This document shows positions 47,166-55,867 of a stretch of DNA of 64,000 bases, in pieces. The stretch lies in NCBI RefSeq assembly GCF_900090195.1, contig NZ_LT607803.1:6908229-6972228 (forward strand), written 5' to 3'. Within the stretch, counting starts at the first letter, position 1. Every line of letters begins with the position of its first letter. Below the pieces are notes generated by a model. The model had not been told where the DNA came from. It worked only from the letters and a program-made list of their open reading frames with translations, and ran no database searches. This DNA is from Variovorax sp. HW608 (GTDB taxonomy: Bacteria > Pseudomonadota > Gammaproteobacteria > Burkholderiales > Burkholderiaceae_C). Position numbers and translations under genes: made by a program.

Positions 47166-48212
47166 ATGTCGACACCCCGCTTCACGCCCTCGGTCGCCAC
47201 GCGCGCCGTCCTCGCGCTTTCGGCGGCGCTGGCCCTGGCCGGCGCACCCGCGCAGGCGCAGGACAAACCCGTCCAGCTCAAGATGTCGAGTTGGGTGCCG
47301 GCGCAGCATCCGCTGAACCCCTCGCTGCAGGCCTGGGCCGATGACATCAAGAAGGCGTCGAACGGCACCATCACCGCGGTGCTGTTCCCCTCGGAGCAGC
47401 TCGGCAAGGCTTTCGACCACTACGACATGGCGCGCGACGGCATCGCCGATTTCGCCTACATCAACCCGGGCTACCAGCCGGGCCGTTTCCCGATCATGGC
47501 GGGCGCCTCGCTGCCCTTCCTGTTCTCCAACGGCAAGAGCGGCACGGCCGCGATCGACGCCTGGTACCGGCAATACGCCGCCACCGAGATGAAGGACGTG
47601 AAGGTCTGCTTCGCCTTCGTGCACGACCCCGGCACCTTCCACGGGCGCAAGAAGATCACGCTCCCGACCGACCTCAAGGGCATGAAGATCCGCCCGGCGA
47701 CCAGCACCATCGGCCAGATGGTCACTGCACTCGGCGGCACCAACGTGCAGGCCTCGGCGCCCGAATCGCGCGACATGCTGGAGCGCGGCGTGGCCGACGC
47801 GATCACCTTCCCGTGGGGTTCGATCGGCCTCTTCGGCATCGACAAGGTGGTGAGCTACCACATGGATGCGCCACTGTACGTCACGCCCTTCGTCTGGGCG
47901 ATGAACAAGGGCAAGTACGACAGCATGTCGGCCGCGCAGAAGAAGGTCATCGACGACCACTGCACCAGCGAGTGGGCCGAGAAGGTCGCCACGCCGTGGG
48001 CTGATTTCGAGTACGGCGGCCGCGCGAAGATCGCCGCGCAAGCCGGCCATGAGGTCTACAAGCTCACGCCCGAGCAGCTCGAAGCATGGCGCAAGGCCAC
48101 GGCACCGGTCGAAGCCCAGTGGGGCGAGAGCGTGAAGAAGGTCGGCCAGGATCCCAAGGCCGTACTGGATTCGCTCAAGGCCAGCCTCGCCAAGTACAAC
48201 TCGGCGCTGTGA
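47166..48212 (+). CDS. dctP: TRAP transporter solute-binding protein (DctP family)
   Basis: Periplasmic binding protein for a carboxylate-type substrate, 348 residues. The Sec signal peptide (AVLALSAALALAGAPAQA) is cleaved near residue 30. The DctP fold shows KMSSWVPAQHPLNPSLQAW, the FEIRPATST-like GMKIRPATSTIGQMVTALGG with the conserved Arg for carboxylate binding (near residue 177), and ESRDMLERGVADAITFPWGS. AGGAG lies 6 bases before the ATG; those same bases are the exon side of the group II intron junction. The intron separates this gene from its native upstream region. First of three coupled TRAP genes; ligand unknown. Confidence 0.93.
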   Translation: MSTPRFTPSVATRAVLALSAALALAGAPAQAQDKPVQLKMSSWVPAQHPLNPSLQAWADDIKKASNGTITAVLFPSEQLGKAFDHYDMARDGIADFAYINPGYQPGRFPIMAGASLPFLFSNGKSGTAAIDAWYRQYAATEMKDVKVCFAFVHDPGTFHGRKKITLPTDLKGMKIRPATSTIGQMVTALGGTNVQASAPESRDMLERGVADAITFPWGSIGLFGIDKVVSYHMDAPLYVTPFVWAMNKGKYDSMSAAQKKVIDDHCTSEWAEKVATPWADFEYGGRAKIAAQAGHEVYKLTPEQLEAWRKATAPVEAQWGESVKKVGQDPKAVLDSLKASLAKYNSAL

Positions 48213-48757
48213 TGGCGGCTGGAAGCGACAAGGCCCCGAGAAGAATCGGGGCGGCCGGCGACCGTTTCATCAATGCGATCGAATGGCTCGCCGCCTTGTT
48301 CGTGGGGATCGTCGCGCTCAACATCTTCCTTGCGGTGGTGCTGCGCAAGTTCTTCGACGCCTCGATCCCGGATTCATACGACTTCGGCCGGATGCTGCTG
48401 GGCATCCTGATCTTCTGGGGCATCGCGGCCACCAGCTACCGGGGCGGCCACATCACGGTCGACCTCGTGTGGACCGCCGCGAGCCCGCGCATGAAGCGCT
48501 GGATCGACGTCTTCGCCACCGTGGTGCTGCTGTTCGTGGTGACGGTGCAGACCGCCACGCTGTTCGACAAGGTGCGCGGCACCTACGTCGACCATGTGCT
48601 GACCTACGACATGAACATCCCGACCTGGCCCTTCTACGCGGTGGCCTGGCTCGGCGACGTTTCCGCCGTGCTGCTGATCGCGATCCGCACCTGGCGCCTG
48701 ATCTTCCACCCTGAACTTCTTCATGACGAGACGCCTGAAATGAAGGCTGATGAGTAG
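48212..48757 (+). CDS. dctQ: TRAP transporter small permease (DctQ family)
   Basis: Small four-helix membrane subunit of the TRAP transporter, 181 residues. Helices lie at about 25-50, 66-85, 105-125 and 145-165, with the family region GILIFWGIAATSYRGGHITV. The start ATG 48212 shares one base with the dctP stop (TGATG). Confidence 0.92.
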   Translation: MAAGSDKAPRRIGAAGDRFINAIEWLAALFVGIVALNIFLAVVLRKFFDASIPDSYDFGRMLLGILIFWGIAATSYRGGHITVDLVWTAASPRMKRWIDVFATVVLLFVVTVQTATLFDKVRGTYVDHVLTYDMNIPTWPFYAVAWLGDVSAVLLIAIRTWRLIFHPELLHDETPEMKADE

Positions 48758-48763
48758 GCAAGC

Positions 48764-50065
48764 ATGAGCACTGATGCAATCGCCATCCTGGGCTTCTTCG
48801 TTCTCTTTGCATTGATGCTCCTGCGCGTGCCGGTCGGCATGGCGATGGGGCTGGTCGGCGTCACCGGCTACGCATCGATCGTCGGCATCGGCCCGGCGCT
48901 CAAGCTGGTCGGACAGACATCGATGCGCACCGTGACCGACTACACCTTCGGCGTGATCCCGATGTTCATGCTGATGGGCGCGCTGGTCTCGGTGTCGGGC
49001 GTGAGCCGCGAGCTGTTCAAGGCCGCGAACTCGCTGATCGGCCACCTGCGCGGCGGCCTCGGCGTGGCCACGGTGCTGGCCTGCGGCGGCTTCGCGGCGA
49101 TCTGCGGATCGTCGGTCGCCACCGCGGCCACGTTCTCGGCGGTGGCCTATCCGGAGATGCGGCGCTTCGACTACCCGCAGTCGTTCTCCACCGGCGTGAT
49201 CGCCGCGGGCGGCACGCTGGGCGCGATCCTGCCGCCGTCGACGGTGCTCGCGGTCTACGCGATCCTCACGCAGCAGGACATCGGCAAGCTGTTCATGGCG
49301 GGCATCGTGCCCGGCATCCTCGCGATGACCATGTACGTGCTGACCATCATGGTGATCGTCAAGACGCGTCCCGGCTGGCTGCCGGGCGGGGAGGTCAAGC
49401 CGTGGTCGGAGCGCATCGCCGACCTGAAGAACGTGTGGGCGCCGCTGGTGCTCTTCATCTTCGTGATCGGCGGGCTCTACGGCGGCTTCTTCACGCCGAC
49501 CGAAGCCGGCGGCGTCGGCGCGAGCGGCGCCTTCATCCTCGGCGTGCTGCGGCGCAAGCTCGACGGCCCGAAGATCCGCGAGGCGCTGCTGTCGGCCACG
49601 CGCACCGCGGCGGCGGTGTTCACGGTGCTGATCGGCGCCCTGCTCTTCGGCTACTTCCTGACGATCACGCAGAGCCCGCAGAAGCTCACCGAGTTCCTCA
49701 CCGGCCTGGGCATCGGCCGCTACGGCGTGCTCGCGCTCATCATGCTGATGTACCTCGTGCTCGGCTGCCTGATGGACGCGATGGCGATGATCATCCTCAC
49801 CGTGCCGATCATCTACCCGGTCATCGTGCACCTGGGCTTCGACCCGATCTGGTTCGGCGTGATCATCGTGATGACGGTGGAACTCGGCCTGATCCATCCG
49901 CCCGTGGGCATGAACGTTTTCGTGATCAAGAGCGTGGTGAAGGACGTGAGCTTCACGACGATCTTCAAGGGCGTGCTGCCGTTCATCCTGACGGACATCC
50001 TGCGGCTGATCATTCTTATCGCGTTTCCGATCATTGCCTTGTGGCTGCCCACCAGAATGGGGTGA
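48764..50065 (+). CDS. dctM: TRAP transporter large permease (DctM family)
   Basis: Main sodium-coupled transport subunit, 433 residues, with about 11-12 membrane segments. Typical motifs are MLLRVPVGMAMGLVGVTGYA, GGFAAICGSSVATAATFSAV, GTLGAILPPSTVLAVYAIL and LIHPPVGMNVFVIKSVV. It starts 6 bases after dctQ and completes the transporter. The gene is followed by a palindromic repeat that likely ends the transcript. Confidence 0.95.
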   Translation: MSTDAIAILGFFVLFALMLLRVPVGMAMGLVGVTGYASIVGIGPALKLVGQTSMRTVTDYTFGVIPMFMLMGALVSVSGVSRELFKAANSLIGHLRGGLGVATVLACGGFAAICGSSVATAATFSAVAYPEMRRFDYPQSFSTGVIAAGGTLGAILPPSTVLAVYAILTQQDIGKLFMAGIVPGILAMTMYVLTIMVIVKTRPGWLPGGEVKPWSERIADLKNVWAPLVLFIFVIGGLYGGFFTPTEAGGVGASGAFILGVLRRKLDGPKIREALLSATRTAAAVFTVLIGALLFGYFLTITQSPQKLTEFLTGLGIGRYGVLALIMLMYLVLGCLMDAMAMIILTVPIIYPVIVHLGFDPIWFGVIIVMTVELGLIHPPVGMNVFVIKSVVKDVSFTTIFKGVLPFILTDILRLIILIAFPIIALWLPTRMG

Positions 50066-50097
50066 TGTTCGACGGGTCGGGGCGGGATCACGCCGAC

Positions 50098-50306
50098 GGT
50101 GTGCTCTGCTCCGCTCATGTCCCCCGGCCTGCGGCCTCCTCCTTTACTTCGCTGCGCAGAGCACACCATCGTCGCGATCCGGCACGGCGGTGGTCGATCG
50201 GCTGGCATAACGCGGCGCTTCCCATGGCGAGGGCATCGGGTGGTCCCCGCAGCGAAATAAAGGAGGAGCCCGAAGGGCGGGGGACATTCGCGGAGGGGAC
50301 CACCCG
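50098..50306. repeat. Twin-hairpin palindromic element between dctM and the thioesterase
   Basis: Two large hairpins. The first has the 12-base perfect arms GGTGTGCTCTGC (50098-50109) and GCAGAGCACACC (50156-50167). The second has CGGGTGGTCCCC (50237-50248) and GGGGACCACCCG (50295-50306). The interiors are inverted copies of each other: complement of the first reads GCAGCGAAGTAAAGGAGGAG, the second GCAGCGAAATAAAGGAGGAG, both followed by a GGGGGACAT stretch. The whole 295-base gap holds no gene. Confidence 0.8.
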
Positions 50307-50360
50307 GTGGCCTCGCCACGCCCCCGACCGCCCCTCTGCGAATTTCAACTTCACACCGAC

Positions 50361-50783
50361 ATGAGCATCGAAGTCACCTACACAGTACGCGTCGAATTCG
50401 GCGACTGCGACCCGGCCGGCATCGTCTGGTTTCCCAACTTCTTCCGCTGGATCGACGCCGCGTCGCGCCACTTCTTCGCCGAACGCGGCGTGCCGCGCTG
50501 GGAAGAGACGGCGCAGACGATGGGCGTCATCGGCACGCCGCTGGTCGACACGCACACGCGCTTCGTCAAGAGCGCGAGCTATGGCGAGACACTGAATGTC
50601 GCGGTCACGATTCCCGAGTGGCGCGAGAAGAGCTTCGTGCAGCGCTACCGCGTGATGCGCGGCGACGACCTGATCCTCGAATGCGAAGAGGTTCGCATCT
50701 TCGCGGCCAGGCGCGAAGGTGGCGGCATCCGCGCGGTGCCGATCCCGGCGGAAATCCGCAAGCTCTGCTCAGCGCCCGCCTGA
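50361..50783 (+). CDS. Acyl-CoA thioesterase, 4-hydroxybenzoyl-CoA thioesterase-like (hotdog fold)
   Basis: Hotdog-fold thioesterase of 140 residues. The catalytic region FGDCDPAGIVWFPNFFRWID has the Asp-Pro-Ala-Gly-Ile motif of the 4-hydroxybenzoyl-CoA thioesterase/YbgC family, with Asp16 or so as the catalytic acid. MSIEVTYTVRVEFGDCD at 50361 is the family start. It overlaps the convergent LysR gene by 15 bases at the 3' ends. Its substrate is unknown; an aryl-CoA is possible given the indolepyruvate genes 5 kb upstream, but there is no direct link. Confidence 0.9.
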   Translation: MSIEVTYTVRVEFGDCDPAGIVWFPNFFRWIDAASRHFFAERGVPRWEETAQTMGVIGTPLVDTHTRFVKSASYGETLNVAVTIPEWREKSFVQRYRVMRGDDLILECEEVRIFAARREGGGIRAVPIPAEIRKLCSAPA

Positions 50784-51746
50784 GCCTGGCGGGCGCTCCT
50801 GCACGAGCGTCCACAGTGCCTCGGCCGCCGGCGCCAGTTCCGCACGCTGGCGATAGAGCCTGATCTCGACAGGCACGTTCCAGTCGGCCGACGCGGCCGC
50901 AACCAGCGCGCCATGCTTCAACTCGGCCGCGATCAGGCTCTTCGGGAGCCAGGCCACGCCGCGCCCTTCGAGCGCCATCGTCTTCAGCAGGACCGCATGG
51001 TGCGCGGTGAACACGATCTCCACGCCCTGCGATAGCGTCGAGACGCTGTCGTCGCCGAACACCTGGCGCATCCGTGCACGCATGATGCGGCCGAGCCCCG
51101 AGGGTTCGCTGTAGGCGAGTACCGGGACGGGTGCGTCCGCCTTCGCGGCGTTCGCGACCTCCAGCGAATGCATCGCAGCACCGCCCGCGGCGCGCGGCGC
51201 GGACACCGGCAGCAGCACATCGTCCGACAGGCGCAGCATCGGAAACTCCGCCTCGTCGAGCCGCCCCGGCACCTCCGGGTGCCCATGGCACAGCACGAAC
51301 TGCACGCGGCGCTGCAGCGCGAGGTCCTCGCAGGCGTGGAAGCTGTCCGAGATGGTCTGGATCGGCCCGAGCCGCAACTGCGACTCCAGCCCGCCCAGCC
51401 ATTGCGGAAAGAAGGTGAGCGACAGCACATGCGTGGCTGCGAAGAGCAGGCTGGCCGCCGCCTGGTCGTGCGCGGCCCGCGCCTTGATGCGCGCCGATTC
51501 CAGTCGGGCCAGCGTGTCCTCCAGCAAGGGCAGGAAGCGCCGCCCCGCCGCCGTCAGCGCGGCCGGATGCGCGCTGCGGTCGAACAGGTCGACGCCGACC
51601 CACTCCTCCAGCGCGCGGATGTGGCGGCTGAACGCCGGCTGCGCGATGTTCCGCGCCTGCGCCGCGCGGGAGAAGTTGCCGCTTTCGGCCAGCGCCAGGA
51701 AGTCCTCCAGCCATTCCAGATCCAGCGGTCGGTTCCCCGGGCCCAT
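50769..51746 (-). CDS. LysR-family transcriptional regulator (D-tartrate-type cluster)
   Basis: A 325-residue LysR regulator beginning MGPGNRPLDLEWLEDFLALA, with the helix-turn-helix NFSRAAQARNIAQPAFSRHI at about 24-43. AGGA lies 9 bases upstream of the ATG. It is divergent from the gene at 51875 with a 128-base shared region, so it most likely activates the DHDPS-like/transport/SDR/tarD genes in response to their substrate. Confidence 0.92.
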   Translation of the reverse strand: MGPGNRPLDLEWLEDFLALAESGNFSRAAQARNIAQPAFSRHIRALEEWVGVDLFDRSAHPAALTAAGRRFLPLLEDTLARLESARIKARAAHDQAAASLLFAATHVLSLTFFPQWLGGLESQLRLGPIQTISDSFHACEDLALQRRVQFVLCHGHPEVPGRLDEAEFPMLRLSDDVLLPVSAPRAAGGAAMHSLEVANAAKADAPVPVLAYSEPSGLGRIMRARMRQVFGDDSVSTLSQGVEIVFTAHHAVLLKTMALEGRGVAWLPKSLIAAELKHGALVAAASADWNVPVEIRLYRQRAELAPAAEALWTLVQERPPGSGGR

Positions 51747-51874
51747 GCGATGCGTCCTTTCTTCCTGTTTCTCCGCGGAGATAGTTGTATGCGAATCGGG
51801 TATTGGACCGCATGCGCCCACGGGCGGGAAGATTCGCCCCATCGACACCCCATCACTCACCAGGAGACGACTGC

Positions 51875-52813
51875 ATGCCTTCGATCGCGAACTACAAGGG
51901 GATCATCCCCGCCATTTCGTGCCCCTTCACCCGTGACCACAGGGTCGACGAGCCCGCGCTGCGCAAGCTGGCTTCGTGGCTCGCCGGTCATGATGGCGTG
52001 GTCGCGGTCATGACCAACGGCCACACCGGCGAGGTGTTCGCGCTGACGCCCGCGGAGCGTGCCGAAGTCACCCGCATCGTCGCCGACGAGCTCAAGGGCC
52101 GCCTGCCGGTGATCTCTTCCATCGTCTGCGAAGGTCTGGCCGATGCCGCCGAACACGCCCGCGCCGCCAAGGCTGCCGGCGCGGTGGCGCTCGACGTCAT
52201 GCCGCCCCATCACTGGCTGCGCTTCGGCTTCACGCCGGGCCACGCACTGCAGTATTTCGAGGCGATCCACAAGGCGGCGCCCGAGCTCGATCTCGTGTGC
52301 CACGTCTACCCGGCGTGGACCCGCGCCTCGTACTCCTCGAAGCTGCTGGCCGATCTGGCCCGGCTGCCCTACGTGCAGGCCTTCAAGGTGGGCCAGCGCG
52401 ACATGAACAAGTACGCCCGCGACATCCAGGCGATCCGCGAGGCCAATGCGTCCAAGGCGATCCTGACCTGCCATGACGAGTACCTGCTGGCCTCGATGGT
52501 GCAGGGCGTGGACGGCGCGCTGGTCGGCTTCGCCACCTTCATCCCGCAACTCATCATCGACCTCTGGAACGCGGTGAAGGCCGGCGACCTCAAGCGCGCG
52601 ATGGAAGTGCAGGCGGTCATCACGCCGCTCAAGGATGCGGTCTACGGCGGCGGCGAGCCCACGGGCGAGGCCCACGCGCGCATGAAGGGCGGCATGTACC
52701 TGGCCGGCGTGCTCGACGACGCGACGGTGCGCCCGCCCACCGAGGCGCCCAACGCCGAGGAAGTGGAAGCCCTGCGCGCCGCCGTGAAGCGCGCGGGCCT
52801 GCTCAAGCGCTGA
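51875..52813 (+). CDS. Dihydrodipicolinate synthase-family lyase/aldolase
   Basis: TIM-barrel class I aldolase-family protein of 312 residues. It begins MPSIANYKGIIPAISCPFTR and has VMTNGHTGEVFALTPAERAE (the GTTGE-like motif, here NGHTGE), and Schiff-base Lys in QAFKVGQRDMNKYARDI near residue 168. The conserved Tyr is in HVYPAWTR. Not lysine biosynthesis, because the context is catabolic; candidates are keto-acid sugar or tartrate-like substrate lyases. AGGAG precedes the ATG. First gene of a four-gene unit. Confidence 0.88.
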   Translation: MPSIANYKGIIPAISCPFTRDHRVDEPALRKLASWLAGHDGVVAVMTNGHTGEVFALTPAERAEVTRIVADELKGRLPVISSIVCEGLADAAEHARAAKAAGAVALDVMPPHHWLRFGFTPGHALQYFEAIHKAAPELDLVCHVYPAWTRASYSSKLLADLARLPYVQAFKVGQRDMNKYARDIQAIREANASKAILTCHDEYLLASMVQGVDGALVGFATFIPQLIIDLWNAVKAGDLKRAMEVQAVITPLKDAVYGGGEPTGEAHARMKGGMYLAGVLDDATVRPPTEAPNAEEVEALRAAVKRAGLLKR

Positions 52814-52879
52814 TTCCGCCCACCGGAGCCGGTGCGGGTCCGGCCGGCTCTGCCGAACCAAAGATCCAGGAGACAAGAC

Positions 52880-53845
52880 ATGCGACGCAAGCACTTCATC
52901 CGCGCCGCGCTGGGCGCCCTCGCCCTCGCGGCGACCGCCAGCGGCTTTGCCCAGGCGTATCCGAGCAAGCCCGTGAAGGTCGTGATCCCGTTTCCGCCGG
53001 GCGGCACGCTCGATTTCGTGGGCCGCCTGCTGGCGCAGAAGCTCGCGGACCAGATGGGCCAGCCCTTCGTGGTCGAGAACCGCGCCGGCGGCAATGGCGT
53101 GATCGGCGGCGACGTGGTGGCCAAGGCGCCGGCCGACGGCTACACGCTGCTGTTCAATGCCTCGACCTTCACGACGGCGCCGATGACCATGAAGTCGGTG
53201 CCCTACAACGTGAACCGCGACTTCGCGCCCGTGGCGCTGGTGGCCAAGGCGCCGCTGTCGGTGGCGATCAACAAGAAGCTGCCGATCACCGACATCAAGT
53301 CGCTCATCGCATATGCGAAGGAGCATCCGGGCAAGATGACCTTCGCGGTCGGATCGGTCGGCTCGGCCGGGCATCTGTCCACCGAACTGCTCAAGCGCGC
53401 GGGCAACATCGACTACCTGATCGTGCCCTACAAGGGCACGGCGCCGGCCTTCCAGGACCTGATCGGCGGGCAGATCGACGGCTTCATCGATCCCATCCTC
53501 GGATCGCTGCAGTACCACAAGAGCGGCATGCTGCGCGTGGTCGCGGTGACCTCGGCGCAACGCGCATCCAGCCTGCCCGATGTGCCGACGGTGGCGGAAA
53601 CCATCCCGGGCTTCGAGTTCTACAGCTGGTACGGCCTCTGGGCGCCGGCCAAGACGCCGCCCGAGATCGTCAAGCGGCTCAATGCCGAAGTGAACAAGGC
53701 GCTGGCCGGCGACATGAAGGACAAGCTCAAGGAACAGGGCCTGCTGCTATCGCCCGGCAGCGCGGAGGATTTCGCGAAATTCCAGGGCAGCGACATGGAG
53801 CGCTCGCAAAAGATCGTGAGCGAGGGGAACATCCATGTCGAATGA
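52880..53845 (+). CDS. Tripartite tricarboxylate transporter (Bug-type) substrate-binding protein
   Basis: Periplasmic binding protein of the TctC/Bug family, 321 residues, with signal peptide (AALGALALAATASGFAQA) cleaved near residue 26. Family motifs are YPSKPVKVVIPFPPGGTLDF, QPFVVENRAGGNGVIGGDVV, GKMTFAVGSVGSAGHLSTEL and VPYKGTAPAFQDLIGGQIDG. No TctA/TctB membrane genes are nearby, so it is an orphan, common in betaproteobacteria. AGGAG lies 7 bases upstream. Ligand probably a C4 hydroxy acid such as tartrate, inferred from tarD. Confidence 0.93.
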   Translation: MRRKHFIRAALGALALAATASGFAQAYPSKPVKVVIPFPPGGTLDFVGRLLAQKLADQMGQPFVVENRAGGNGVIGGDVVAKAPADGYTLLFNASTFTTAPMTMKSVPYNVNRDFAPVALVAKAPLSVAINKKLPITDIKSLIAYAKEHPGKMTFAVGSVGSAGHLSTELLKRAGNIDYLIVPYKGTAPAFQDLIGGQIDGFIDPILGSLQYHKSGMLRVVAVTSAQRASSLPDVPTVAETIPGFEFYSWYGLWAPAKTPPEIVKRLNAEVNKALAGDMKDKLKEQGLLLSPGSAEDFAKFQGSDMERSQKIVSEGNIHVE

Positions 53846-54533
53846 ACTGCGGCACGTCGCGGTCACCGGCAGCAGCAGCGGCATCGGCCGCGCGATCGCC
53901 GAGGCGCTGCTGGCCGCGGGCTGGCGCGTCAGCGGGCTGGATGTCGCCAAGTCGCAGATCTCGCATGCGGCCTTCAGGCCCATCGAGGTGGACCTTTCGA
54001 GCGGCGAAGCCATCGCCGCCGCGGCTACCGACCTGCAGGACGCCGACGCACTCGTTCATGCAGCCGGCGTGCTGCGCGTCGGGCCGCTCGGCCAGCTCGA
54101 CCACGCGGGCGGCAAACTGATGTGGCGCCTGCATGTGGATGCCGCCGCGCGCATCGCCGATGCGATCGTGCCCGCGATGGCGCGGCGGCGAAACGGCCGC
54201 GTGGTCTTCATCGGCAGTCGTGTCGCGCAGGGCATGCCGGGCCGCGGCCAGTACGCGGCCACCAAGGCGGCACTCATCGCCATGGCGCGAAGCTGGGCGG
54301 CCGAAGTCGCCGACCAGGGCGTGACCGTGAACGTCGTCTCGCCCGCCGCCACGGCCACCGGCATGCTGGCCGATCCCGCGCGGGCCGCCAGCGCGCCGCG
54401 CCTGCCGCCGATCGGCAGGTTGATCGAGCCGGCCGAGATCGCCGCCCTCGTCGCCTACCTGCTGTCGCCCTCCGCCGCCGCCATCACCGGCCAGGACATC
54501 GCCATCTGCGGCGGCTCATCGCTATCGCGCTGA
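53835..54533 (+). CDS. Short-chain dehydrogenase/reductase (SDR)
   Basis: NAD(P)-dependent oxidoreductase of 232 residues. The cofactor motif TGSSSGIGRAIAEALLAAGW is at about 10-29, the NNAG-like HAAGVLRVGPL at about 74-84, and the catalytic YAATK (Tyr-x-x-x-Lys) at about 140-144 with Ser in VVFIGSRVAQG. The C-terminal GQDIAICGGSSLSR is typical. It overlaps the binding-protein gene by 11 bases. It may oxidise a hydroxy acid or keto-sugar acid made from the transported substrate. Confidence 0.92.
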   Translation: MSNELRHVAVTGSSSGIGRAIAEALLAAGWRVSGLDVAKSQISHAAFRPIEVDLSSGEAIAAAATDLQDADALVHAAGVLRVGPLGQLDHAGGKLMWRLHVDAAARIADAIVPAMARRRNGRVVFIGSRVAQGMPGRGQYAATKAALIAMARSWAAEVADQGVTVNVVSPAATATGMLADPARAASAPRLPPIGRLIEPAEIAALVAYLLSPSAAAITGQDIAICGGSSLSR

Positions 54534-54570
54534 ACCCTGCCTCTTCACTTCCTCCATCGAATCACACATC

Positions 54571-55737
54571 ATGAAGATCGTCGACATCATCGAATCCACC
54601 CGCCCGATCAAATCGGACATCCGCAACGCCTATATCGACTTCTCGAAGATGACCCTGAGCCTCGTCGCCGTGGTCACCGACGTGGTCCGCGACGGCAAGC
54701 CGGTGATCGGCTACGGCTTCAACTCGAACGGGCGCTACGGGCAAGGCGGACTGATCCGCGACCGCTTCCGCCCGCGCCTCATCGAAGCCGATCCGGCCAC
54801 GCTGGTCGACGAGACCGGCGAGAACCTCGATCCGCACAGGATCTGGGCGCGCATGATGATCAACGAGAAGCCCGGCGGCCATGGCGAGCGCTCGGTGGCC
54901 GTCGGCACCATCGACATGGCCGTGTGGGACGCGGTCGCCAAGATCGCGGGCAAGCCGCTCTTCCAGCTGCTGGCCGAACGCTACGGCAACGGCAAGGCCA
55001 ACCCCCGCGTCTTCGTCTACGCGGCGGGCGGCTACTACTACCCCGGCAAGGGCCTCGACGGGCTGCGGCAGGAAATGGAAAGCTACCTCGCGCGCGGCTA
55101 TTCGGTGGTCAAGATGAAGATCGGCGGCGCCACCTTGGCCGAGGACTGCGAGCGCATCGAGTCGGTACTCAGGATCCTCGGCCCCGGCCAGCAACTGGCC
55201 GTGGACGCGAACGGCCGCTTCGACCTGAAGACCGCCGTCGACTATGCCAAGGCGCTGTCGCAGTACCCGCTCTTCTGGTACGAGGAAGCGGGCGACCCGC
55301 TCGACTACGAACTGCAGGCGAAGCTCTCGGAGGTCTATGCGGGCCCGATGGCGACCGGCGAGAACCTGTTCTCGATGCAGGACGCGCGCAACCTGATCCG
55401 CCATGGCGGCATGCGCCCCGACCGCGACTGGCTGCAGTTCGACTGTGCGCTGAGCTACGGCCTCGTCGAATACCTGCGCACGCTGGACATGCTGAAGGAA
55501 TACGGCTGGTCGCCGAGCCGCTGCATTCCGCACGGCGGCCACCAGATGTCGCTGGCCATTGCGGCCGGACTCGGGCTCGGCGGCAACGAGAGCTACCCCG
55601 ATCTCTTCCAACCGTATGGCGGCTTCCCCGATGGCGTTCGGGTGGACAACGGCTACGTCAACCTGCCGGCGCTGCCGGGGATCGGCTTCGAAGGCAAGGC
55701 GGATCTGTACGCGGAGATGAAGGCACTCGGCGCCTGA
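54571..55737 (+). CDS. tarD: D(-)-tartrate dehydratase
   Basis: Enolase-superfamily enzyme that dehydrates D-tartrate to oxaloacetate, 388 residues. It closely resembles the characterised Bradyrhizobium TarD: IRNAYIDFSKMTLSLVAVVT, GYGFNSNGRYGQGGLIRDRF, VFVYAAGGYYYPGKGL, the KMKIGGA lysine (about 184-186), metal ligands in VDANGRF, YEEAGDPLDYELQ and TGENLFS, and PHGGHQMSLAIAAGLGLGGN with the catalytic His. Last gene of the unit. The strong similarity makes this one of the surest specific calls here, although sibling enzymes with other acid sugars exist. Confidence 0.9.
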   Translation: MKIVDIIESTRPIKSDIRNAYIDFSKMTLSLVAVVTDVVRDGKPVIGYGFNSNGRYGQGGLIRDRFRPRLIEADPATLVDETGENLDPHRIWARMMINEKPGGHGERSVAVGTIDMAVWDAVAKIAGKPLFQLLAERYGNGKANPRVFVYAAGGYYYPGKGLDGLRQEMESYLARGYSVVKMKIGGATLAEDCERIESVLRILGPGQQLAVDANGRFDLKTAVDYAKALSQYPLFWYEEAGDPLDYELQAKLSEVYAGPMATGENLFSMQDARNLIRHGGMRPDRDWLQFDCALSYGLVEYLRTLDMLKEYGWSPSRCIPHGGHQMSLAIAAGLGLGGNESYPDLFQPYGGFPDGVRVDNGYVNLPALPGIGFEGKADLYAEMKALGA

Positions 55738-55867
55738 AGCGCAGCCGCCCCACCGCTCCCCCGGTGTGGGCTTTGGCGCGCGCGCCGGACCGGCGCCCTG
55801 CACTTGTCCATGATCCCTTCATCTCCGCTGCACGTGACGAACGAGTACCCGTCGTCGAACCGAAGCA

